The notes under the pieces are model-generated. The model saw nothing but the letters and a program-made list of their open reading frames with translations, searched no databases and was not told the DNA's origin. Below are positions 5,700-10,661 of a DNA stretch of 10,661 nucleotides, piece after piece. Source of the DNA: DASRWD01 sp044507975 (GTDB lineage Bacteria; Deinococcota; Deinococci; Deinococcales; Trueperaceae). The stretch spans positions 1 through 10,661 of the forward strand of contig JBIQIQ010000076.1 of assembly GCA_044507975.1 (NCBI GenBank), read 5' to 3'. Positions within the stretch are counted from its first letter, which is position 1. Each line of letters starts with the position of its first letter. Made by a program: the position numbers and the translations under genes.

Positions 5700-7016
5700 A
5701 TGCTGCAGGCCTTCCGCAACGCCCTGGTCATCCCCGACCTGCGTAGGAAGCTGCTCGTCACGCTCGGGCTGTTGGCCGTCTACCGGCTGATGGTCCACAT
5801 CCCCACGCCGGGCGTCGACATCGACGCCCTGCAGGGGGGCGCGCTCTCGAGCGACATCTTCTCGCTCCTCAACTTCATCTCGGGCGGCAACTTCGAGGTC
5901 TTCTCGATCGCCGCCCTGGGCGTCATCCCGTACATCACGGCGAGCATCATCATCCAGCTCCTCACCTCGACGTACCCGCCGCTGGAGCGGCTCGCGCGCG
6001 AGGGCGAGGAAGGCCGCAAGAAGATCACCCAGTACACGCGCCTCGGCGCCACGGCGCTCGGCGCCGTGCAGGCGGTGTTCCTCGCCGTGGCACTGCTCGG
6101 ACCCTCCGGCGCCCTCAAGGTCGGCTGGAGCAACGGGCCCTTCTTCTGGTTCGTCGTGCTCGTCACGCAGGTGGCCGGCATCACGGTCGTCATGTGGCTG
6201 GGCGAGAAGATCACCGAGTACGGCATCGGCAACGGGATCTCCCTGATCATCTACGCCGGCATCGTCGCCGCCTTCCCGGGCGCGCTCAGCCAGCAGTTCG
6301 CGCTCATCGGCACGGGCCAGGCGAACGTCTTCGGGCTGATCATCTTCTTCGTGCTGCTGATCGTCGCGATCGCGGGCATGGTGCTGGTGCAGCAGTCCGA
6401 GCGCCGCATACCCGTGCAGTACGCGAGGAAGGTCGTCGGCCGCAAGGTGATGGGCGGGCAGACGACCTACATCCCGCTGCGCCTCAACGCCGCCGGCGTG
6501 ATCCCGATCATCTTCGCGGTGGCGATCCTGATCCTGCCGCAGACGATCCTCGGCTCCTTCCCGAACATCGTGTGGATGCAGAGCCTCGGCGCGTGGTTCA
6601 ACCCTGCCCAGTGGCAGGGGCTCCTGGTCAGCACGCTGCTGATCGTCGCCTTCACCTACTTCTACACGCAGATCTCGTTCGACCCGCGGCGCATCTCGGA
6701 GAACCTCCGGGAGTACGGCGGGTTCGTGCCGGGCGTCCGACCGGGCCAGCCGACGACCGATCACCTCACGCGCATCACCACGCGCATCACGCTGTGGGGC
6801 GCGTTGTTCCTCGGCGCCGTCAACGCCCTGCCGCAGCTGCTCGCCTGGCTCACCGGCCAAGCCCAGCTGTCGCTCGTCTTCTCCGGCACCGGCCTCCTCA
6901 TCATGGTGGGCGTCGCCCTCGACACGCTCAGGCAGCTCGAGTCGCAGCTGATGATGCGCCACTACGAGGGCTTCGTGCAGCGCGGCCGCATCCGCGGCCG
7001 CGGGAGGCGCTTCTAA
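5700..7016 (+). CDS. secY: Protein translocase subunit SecY
   Basis: SecY is the channel of the SecYEG translocon in the inner membrane. The 438-residue product has the expected length and ten predicted membrane segments, at about 17-35, 68-90, 115-134, 149-168, 178-193, 210-231, 265-284, 307-325, 363-382 and 390-407. The region 50-66 between the first two matches the plug. The first SecY signature is IAALGVIPYITASIIIQLL (about 70-88) and the second is EKITEYGIGNGISLIIYAG (about 169-187). The cytoplasmic loop 232-260 has QSERRIPVQYARK, with basic residues expected at the ribosome/SecA contact. The Arg-rich tail (RGRIRGRGRRF) is cytoplasmic. The gene starts 3 bp after rplO and directly abuts adk. 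Confidence 0.98.
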   Translation: MLQAFRNALVIPDLRRKLLVTLGLLAVYRLMVHIPTPGVDIDALQGGALSSDIFSLLNFISGGNFEVFSIAALGVIPYITASIIIQLLTSTYPPLERLAREGEEGRKKITQYTRLGATALGAVQAVFLAVALLGPSGALKVGWSNGPFFWFVVLVTQVAGITVVMWLGEKITEYGIGNGISLIIYAGIVAAFPGALSQQFALIGTGQANVFGLIIFFVLLIVAIAGMVLVQQSERRIPVQYARKVVGRKVMGGQTTYIPLRLNAAGVIPIIFAVAILILPQTILGSFPNIVWMQSLGAWFNPAQWQGLLVSTLLIVAFTYFYTQISFDPRRISENLREYGGFVPGVRPGQPTTDHLTRITTRITLWGALFLGAVNALPQLLAWLTGQAQLSLVFSGTGLLIMVGVALDTLRQLESQLMMRHYEGFVQRGRIRGRGRRF

Positions 7017-7610
7017 GTGGCGGCCGATACCGCCGGCGCCAGCGTGGTGCTGCTCATGGGTCCGCCCGGGGCGGGGAAGGGCACGCAGGCCAGCCTCCTG
7101 GCCGACACGCGCGGCCTGACCAAGCTGTCGACCGGCGACATGCTGCGCGACAACGTCAAGCGCGGCACCGAGCTGGGCCAGCGGGCCAAGAGCCTGATGG
7201 ACGAGGGCGTCCTCGTGCCGGACGACCTGATCATCGCGATGGTGAGGGAAGAGCTGAGCGCGATGGACCCGGTCCGCGTGCTGCTCGACGGCTTCCCCCG
7301 CACGACCGGCCAGGCGCAGGCGCTCGACGCCCTCCTCAAGGAGCTCGGCGCGCCGATCGACGCCGTGGTCCTCCTCTCCGTCGACTCCGAGGAGCTGGTG
7401 CGCCGCCTCATGGGCCGCGCCGGCGCCGAGGGCCGCAGCGACGACAACGAGGACACCATCCGCACGCGCATGCAGGTCTACCAGGAGCAGACGAGGCCCC
7501 TCCTCGACTACTACAAGGAGGCCGGCAAGCTCCACCGCGTCGACGGGGTGGGCTCCGAGGCCGAGGTCGCCGCCCGCATCGCCACGGTCCTGGACGGTGT
7601 GAGCGCGTGA
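7017..7610 (+). CDS. adk: Adenylate kinase, short-LID form
   Basis: Adenylate kinase converts ATP and AMP into two ADP in the cytoplasm. The 197-residue product has the P-loop GPPGAGKGT (residues 15-23), the AMP-site segment LSTGDMLRD (37-45), and DGFPRTTGQA (91-100). After LMGRAGAEGRSDDNEDTIRT (131-150), with the catalytic arginines, it goes straight to the RMQVYQEQTRPLLDYY helix. The LID is therefore a short loop rather than the roughly 30-residue inserted domain of E. coli, and it has no zinc cysteines. This short form is also found in Thermus and Deinococcus. The GTG start at 7017 immediately follows the secY stop; the stop overlaps map by 4 bp (GTGA 7607-7610). Confidence 0.97.
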   Translation: MAADTAGASVVLLMGPPGAGKGTQASLLADTRGLTKLSTGDMLRDNVKRGTELGQRAKSLMDEGVLVPDDLIIAMVREELSAMDPVRVLLDGFPRTTGQAQALDALLKELGAPIDAVVLLSVDSEELVRRLMGRAGAEGRSDDNEDTIRTRMQVYQEQTRPLLDYYKEAGKLHRVDGVGSEAEVAARIATVLDGVSA

Positions 7611-8410
7611 TCCTCAAGCGCCGCGCCGAGCTCGACGTCATGGCCGAGGCCTGCGCGATCAACGCGGAGGCCCTGGAGGCCGTGGAGTCGGCGCTGCGCG
7701 TCGGCGTGTCAACCTCGGAGCTCGATAGGGTCGCTGAGGATGCTATACTCTCGCGCGGCGGGAAGCCCGCGTACAAGGGCTATAACGGCTTCCCCGCCAC
7801 GCTTTGCACCTCCGTCAACGAGGTGGTGGTCCACGGGTTCCCGTCGGACGCTCCCCTCCAAGACGGAGACATCGTTTCGGTCGACATCGGGACGTTCTAC
7901 CGCGGCTACGCGGCCGACATGGCGCGCACGTACGCGGTCGGAACGGTTCCTGTCGAGACGCGCCGCCTGCTGGAGGCGACCGAGCGGTCACTATCCGCCG
8001 GTATCGCCGCCGCGCAGGCAGGAGCTCGCCTGGGCGACGTTTCCGCGGCCATTCAGGGCGTCGTCGAGGGAGCAGGCTTCTGGGTGGTGAGGGAGTTCGT
8101 GGGGCACGGCATCGGCCGAGACCTCCACGAGGCGCCCGAGGTGCCCAACTTCGGTCGTGCCGGCACGGGCCCCGTGCTTCGCCCCGGCCTCGTTCTGGCG
8201 ATCGAGCCGATGGTGGCTCAGAGCCGCACCCGCGTGCTCATCGCCGACGACGGTTGGACGGCCTACACGGAGAACGGCTCCGTGGCGGCGCATTTCGAGC
8301 ACACCGTGGCCATCACGGAAGACGGCCCATGGGTGCTCACACAGCGGCGAGACGCAGGGGAGACCGCCCCACGCGCCGCCGACACAGGAGGTGTACATGG
8401 CGCGTCGTAG
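7607..8410 (+). CDS. map: Methionine aminopeptidase, type I
   Basis: This enzyme removes the initiator methionine from new proteins in the cytoplasm. With the GTG start at 7607 the product has 267 residues, close to E. coli Map. All five metal ligands are visible: D93 (SVDIG), D104 (AADMART), H167 (GHGIG), E200 (AIEPM) and E231 (FEHT). The active-site histidines H76 (VVVHGFP) and H174 (LHEAP) are also present. There is no insert between the halves and no N-terminal zinc finger, so it is the plain type Ia form. The start is fixed by the GTGA overlap with adk; the frame is open upstream but reads nonsense there. From about 7700 the third codon positions become less GC-rich than in secY and adk. 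The end overlaps infA by 14 bp. Confidence 0.97.
   Translation: MILKRRAELDVMAEACAINAEALEAVESALRVGVSTSELDRVAEDAILSRGGKPAYKGYNGFPATLCTSVNEVVVHGFPSDAPLQDGDIVSVDIGTFYRGYAADMARTYAVGTVPVETRRLLEATERSLSAGIAAAQAGARLGDVSAAIQGVVEGAGFWVVREFVGHGIGRDLHEAPEVPNFGRAGTGPVLRPGLVLAIEPMVAQSRTRVLIADDGWTAYTENGSVAAHFEHTVAITEDGPWVLTQRRDAGETAPRAADTGGVHGAS
7741..7749 (+). promoter_or_regulatory. Candidate internal promoter (extended -10) inside map
   Basis: TGCTATACT matches the extended -10 form TGnTATAAT in all but one base. It arises from the Map codons GAT-GCT-ATA-CTC, where ATA is a rare choice in a gene set that otherwise writes isoleucine as ATC almost everywhere. The -35 region at 17 bp distance (7721-7726, CTCGAT) is poor, which extended -10 promoters can tolerate. 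If used, it would start transcripts about 8 bases further on, feeding infA, rpmJ and the S13-S11-S4-rpoA block. This is a sequence match only. Confidence 0.35.
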
Positions 8411-8669
8411 ACGCTCGGGACCCCCCAGGCCGCCACGCGAGAACCGTCAGGAAGAGACGACCCAAGACACGATCCGCACGGAAGGCGTGGTCCTGGAAGC
8501 GCGTCCGAACACGACCTTCTTGGTCCAGTTGGACGCCGGCCCCGAGGTGCTTGCCCACGTTGGGGGCAAGATGAGGCGCCATTACATCAGGATCCTCCCT
8601 GGAGACAGGGTGGTCGTCGAGATCAGCACGTACGACCCGGAGAAGGGTCGCATCGTCTACCGCAAGTAG
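8397..8669 (+). CDS. infA: Translation initiation factor IF-1
   Basis: IF-1 binds the 30S A site during initiation. The 90-residue product contains the complete OB-fold core from about residue 23: DTIRTEGVVLEARPNTTFLV, then GGKMRRHYIRILPGDRVVVE and the conserved end DPEKGRIVYRK. Compared with the 72-residue E. coli protein it has about 18-20 extra N-terminal residues, starting MARRRRSGPPRPPRENRQEE. The start ATG 8397 is well supported: AGGAGG at 8386-8391 with a 5-base spacer, and no other start codon lies before the conserved core. The first 14 bp overlap the end of map. A short charged N-terminal extension also occurs in Deinococcus IF-1 as I recall it, though this one is more Arg/Pro-rich. 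Confidence 0.97.
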   Translation: MARRRRSGPPRPPRENRQEETTQDTIRTEGVVLEARPNTTFLVQLDAGPEVLAHVGGKMRRHYIRILPGDRVVVEISTYDPEKGRIVYRK

Positions 8670-8677
8670 GAGTCGGC

Positions 8678-8752
8678 ATGAAGGTTAGGGCTTCAGTTGA
8701 ACCAATGAACACGTGCGACGAGTGCTCGCACGCCTGGGAGGTGCGCTCGTGA
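8678..8752 (+). CDS. 24-residue ORF repeating the start of L36; function unknown
   Basis: This small frame starts MKVRASVEPMNT and continues with CDEC, then SHAWEVRS and TGA. Its first ten residues match L36 encoded just downstream except for K8 changed to E, and after an Asn-Thr insertion the CDxC pair recurs with K changed to E. It then diverges and ends, so it lacks the second half of L36 (third Cys, His and the KHKQRQG tail). It has a good ribosome binding site (AGGAG 8668-8672, 5-base spacer) and an ATG start. Its stop overlaps the rpmJ GTG as GTGA (8749-8752), and the rpmJ ribosome binding site lies inside it. C13, C16 and H18 form CxxCxH. It could be a translated leader/coupling ORF, a truncated L36 paralogue or a decaying duplicate. 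The translation is inferred, not shown. Confidence 0.6.
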   Translation: MKVRASVEPMNTCDECSHAWEVRS

Positions 8753-8790
8753 AGGTTCGGGCCTCCGTGAAACCGATGTGCGACAAGTGC
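8678..8790 (+). repeat. Diverged partial tandem duplication of the rpmJ 5' end
   Basis: Copy 1 is 8678-8725 and copy 2 is 8749-8790, offset by 71 bp and therefore in different frames. Over the first ten codons 23 of 30 bases agree, and over the four CDxC codons 11 of 12 agree. Copy 1 has 6 extra bases (Asn-Thr codons) between them. Of the eight substitutions, six leave the residue unchanged (counting the ATG/GTG start) and two change Lys to Glu. Copy 1 uses codons such as AGG, TCA, GTT and CCA that are uncommon in the neighbouring ribosomal genes. Confidence 0.75.
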
Positions 8791-8865
8791 AAGGTGATCC
8801 GCCGGCACGGACGGGTGTACGTGATCTGCAGCGTCAACCCGAAGCACAAGCAGAGGCAGGGGTGA
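8749..8865 (+). CDS. rpmJ: 50S ribosomal protein L36, zinc-binding
   Basis: L36 is the smallest ribosomal protein, a zinc ribbon near the base of the L7/L12 stalk region. The 38-residue product reads MKVRASVKPMCDKCKVIRRH, then GRVYVICSVNPKHKQRQG. The four zinc ligands are C11, C14, C27 and H33. The spacing between the last two (five residues) is the E. coli-like one, one longer than in the Thermus protein as I recall it. The GTG start at 8749 has an excellent ribosome binding site, GGGAGGTG at 8736-8743, with a 5-base spacer. It overlaps the stop of the upstream 24-codon ORF by 4 bp. rpsM follows after 3 bp. The gene is too short for many gene finders. Confidence 0.97.
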   Translation: MKVRASVKPMCDKCKVIRRHGRVYVICSVNPKHKQRQG

Positions 8866-8868
8866 AGC

Positions 8869-9249
8869 ATGGCTAGGATCGCTGGCGTAGACCTCCCGCG
8901 CGACAAGCGCGTGGAAGCGGCGCTCCCGTACATCTACGGGATCGGGCTGTCGCGCTCCAAGGACATCCTCGGCAAGGCCGAGGTCGACCCGAGCACCCGC
9001 GTCAAGGACCTCACCGAGACCGAGGTCGGTCGCCTGCGCGAGATCATCGACCGCGAGTACAAGGTCGAGGGCGACCTGAGGCGCGAGGTTCAGCTCAACA
9101 TCAAGCGTCTCATGGACATCGGCTGCTACCGCGGCCTGCGTCACCGCCGCGGCCTGCCCGTGCGGGGTCAGTCCACCAAGACCAACGCGCGCACCCGCAA
9201 GGGACCGCGCCGCACCGTCGCCGGCAAGAAGAAGGCGCCGAAGAAGTGA
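8869..9249 (+). CDS. rpsM: 30S ribosomal protein S13
   Basis: S13 sits in the 30S head, contacts the P-site tRNA and forms bridges to the 50S subunit. The 126-residue product begins MARIAGVDLPRDKRVEAALP and continues with YIYGIGLSRSKDIL, the conserved helix-two-turn-helix part. The family signature is GCYRGLRHRRGLPVRGQST (about residues 85-103), followed by TKTNARTRKGPRRTVAGKKK, the basic tail that reaches tRNA. The start ATG 8869 comes 3 bp after the rpmJ stop, and the ribosome binding site (AGGCAGGGG) lies in the end of rpmJ. In E. coli an S4-binding leader precedes rpsM; there is no room for one here. Confidence 0.98.
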   Translation: MARIAGVDLPRDKRVEAALPYIYGIGLSRSKDILGKAEVDPSTRVKDLTETEVGRLREIIDREYKVEGDLRREVQLNIKRLMDIGCYRGLRHRRGLPVRGQSTKTNARTRKGPRRTVAGKKKAPKK

Positions 9250-9261
9250 GGCTGATGCAGC

Positions 9262-9654
<393 letters not shown>

Positions 9655-9670
9655 GGAGTAGAGGAGAGAT

Positions 9671-10288
9671 ATGGGTCGCTACAGAGGACCGGTAGTCAAG
9701 CTCTGCCGTCGCGAGGGCGTGAACCTCATCGAGACGCCGAAGGTTCAGCGCTACATGGAAGCACACCCGTACCCGCCCGGCCAGCACGGCCAGCGCCGTC
9801 GCCGCAAGCCGAGCGACTACGGGGTGCGCCTGCGCGAGAAGCAGAAGCTGCGCATCTACTACAACATGAGCGAGAAGCAGTTCCACAACCTGTTCGAGGA
9901 GGCCGCCAAGGCCGAGGGCTCGACGGGCTCCGTGTTCCTGCAGCTCCTCGAGTCGAGGCTCGACAACGTCGTGTACCGCCTCGGCATCGCCTACACCCGC
10001 CGTCAGGCGCGCCAGTTCGTCGCGCACGGCCACATCCTCGTCAACGGCAAGCGAGTCGACGTCCCGTCGTACCGCCTGCGCCCCGGCGACGAGATCGAGG
10101 TCGCCCCGTCGGCCAAGAAGAACCCCGTCATCCGCGCCAACGTCGAGGACCGCCGGCGCGGCAAGCTCAACCCGTGGCTCGAGTTCGACCCAGAGGCGCT
10201 CAAGGGCAGGTTCCTGCACCGCCCGGCTCGCGAGGACATCGTCGTCCCCGTCAACGAGCTGCAGGTCATCGAGTACTACTCGCGTTGA
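9671..10288 (+). CDS. rpsD: 30S ribosomal protein S4, zinc-free form
   Basis: S4 nucleates 30S assembly on the 5' domain of 16S rRNA and affects decoding accuracy. The 205-residue product starts MGRYRGPVVKLCRREGVNL and has YPPGQHGQRRRRKPSDYGVR (about 34-53) and LREKQKLRIYYNMSEKQF (about 54-71). The S4 RNA-binding domain spans about 94-160: LESRLDNVVYRLGIAYTRRQ, then HILVNGKRVDVPSYRLRPGD. The end PVNELQVIEYYSR is the family C-terminus. Thermus S4 uses four N-terminal cysteines for zinc; here only C12 remains and the knuckle is shortened, as in Deinococcus. The ribosome binding site is GGAG near 9662. In E. coli S4 represses this block; no obvious S4 target site is visible here. Confidence 0.98.
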   Translation: MGRYRGPVVKLCRREGVNLIETPKVQRYMEAHPYPPGQHGQRRRRKPSDYGVRLREKQKLRIYYNMSEKQFHNLFEEAAKAEGSTGSVFLQLLESRLDNVVYRLGIAYTRRQARQFVAHGHILVNGKRVDVPSYRLRPGDEIEVAPSAKKNPVIRANVEDRRRGKLNPWLEFDPEALKGRFLHRPAREDIVVPVNELQVIEYYSR

Positions 10289-10329
10289 CAGCGGCGTAAC
10301 TCTCGAAGACCTAACCCCAGGAGGTACCG

Positions 10330-10661
10330 GTGCAAATCATCCCCGAGTTCAAGGCCAAGGCCGGAGGCGAGTACGGCGAGTTCGTCGTCGAGCCGCTCCC
10401 CCGCGGCTACGGCGTCACGCTGGGCAACCCGCTCAGGCGCATCCTGCTGTCGTCCGTGCCGGGCACGGCCGTCACGAGCGTCTACATCGAGGACGTCCTG
10501 CATGAGTTCTCCACGATCCCAGGCGTCAAGGAAGACGTCATGCAGATCATCCTCAACCTCAAGGAGCTCGTCGTTAAGCTCCACGAGGACGACGCCGTCA
10601 CCTTGATGCTGCGCGCGGAGAAGGAGGGGCCGATCACGGCCGCCGACTTCGACGTGCCGTC
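10330..10661 (+). CDS. rpoA: RNA polymerase alpha subunit, 5' part
   Basis: Alpha forms the dimer on which RNA polymerase assembles, and its C-terminal domain (outside the window) contacts UP elements and activators. The visible 110 residues from GTG 10330 read MQIIPEFKAKAGGEYGEFVV, then PLPRGYGVTLGNPLRRILLS (residues 23-42), the dimerisation and beta-contact signature of the N-terminal domain. VYIEDVLHEFSTIPGVKEDV follows (51-70), then MQIILNLKELVVKL. The segment VYIEDV replaces the proteobacterial type VxIDGV and matches what I recall of Thermus alpha, supporting Deinococcota. The start is set by AGGAGG at 10319-10324 with a 5-base spacer. The reading frame runs off the window end. A 41-bp gap separates it from rpsD. 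Confidence 0.97.
   Translation, partial: MQIIPEFKAKAGGEYGEFVVEPLPRGYGVTLGNPLRRILLSSVPGTAVTSVYIEDVLHEFSTIPGVKEDVMQIILNLKELVVKLHEDDAVTLMLRAEKEGPITAADFDVP

Noticed and set aside
5166..7535. A 789-codon open frame on the minus strand opposite L15, SecY and Adk
   Set aside because: It is antisense to three unmistakable conserved genes; its product is a low-complexity mix of Ala, Arg, Asp, Glu, His and Leu, the typical shadow of high-GC codons. Other long minus-strand frames across the window have the same cause.
6194..7606. Long upstream open frame joined to map, suggesting a 738-residue fusion protein
   Set aside because: The upstream part overlaps secY and adk out of frame and is Arg/Pro/His/Gly nonsense; the Map similarity begins exactly at the GTG that overlaps the adk stop.
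8678..8865. Programmed frameshift or broken single gene linking the 24-codon ORF to rpmJ
   Set aside because: rpmJ is complete with its own start and strong ribosome binding site, and the small ORF repeats its N-terminus rather than supplying a missing part, so a fusion would carry two L36 N-termini.
10285..10315. A perfect TTGACA (10285-10290) at the end of rpsD as a promoter for rpoA
   Set aside because: No acceptable -10 hexamer lies 16-19 bp downstream (only CCTAAC-like sequence), and the hexamer is partly made by the rpsD stop codon; probably chance.

Overview
The window is a contiguous piece of a bacterial ribosomal-protein supercluster: the end of the S10 block, the whole spc block, and the start of the alpha block. 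All genes are on the + strand. The order is L22 (3' end)-S3-L16-L29-S17-L14-L24-L5-S14-S8-L6-L18-S5-L30-L15-SecY-Adk-Map-IF1-(small ORF)-L36-S13-S11-S4-RpoA (5' part). DNA is high GC with strong G/C at third codon positions, which opens long false frames on both strands.

The organism is most likely a member of Deinococcota (Deinococcus-Thermus), perhaps the Truepera side. RpoA carries the stretch VYIEDVLHEFSTIPGVKEDV that I recall from Thermus. S4 resembles the Deinococcus form, with the zinc cysteines mostly lost. Adenylate kinase is the short-LID form and S14 is the zinc-binding type. This placement rests on remembered family sequences, not on a search.

Region by region: 1-2931 holds the end of L22 and S3 to L5, tightly packed with 1-14 bp overlaps or short gaps. 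2945-3130 is S14. 3131-3248 is the only sizeable non-coding gap (118 bp), with a GC-rich hairpin just before the S8 ribosome binding site. 3249-5696 is S8-L6-L18-S5-L30-L15. 5700-8669 holds secY, adk, map and infA. 8678-8865 holds a 24-codon ORF that repeats the start of rpmJ, then rpmJ itself. 8869-10661 is S13-S11-S4 and the first 110 codons of rpoA. No RNA gene, mobile element, CRISPR or clear terminator was seen.

The genes work together in making ribosomes (30S and 50S proteins), starting translation (IF1), maturing N-termini (Map), inserting membrane proteins (SecY), balancing adenylates (Adk) and transcription (RpoA). Most of this is a textbook locus. The main departure is the partial tandem duplication of rpmJ at 8678-8752: a complete, well-initiated 24-residue reading frame whose differences from rpmJ are mostly synonymous, with a CxxCxH motif and a 4-bp stop/start overlap with rpmJ. 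Secondary points are a candidate extended -10 promoter inside map and the hairpin-bearing gap before rpsH.
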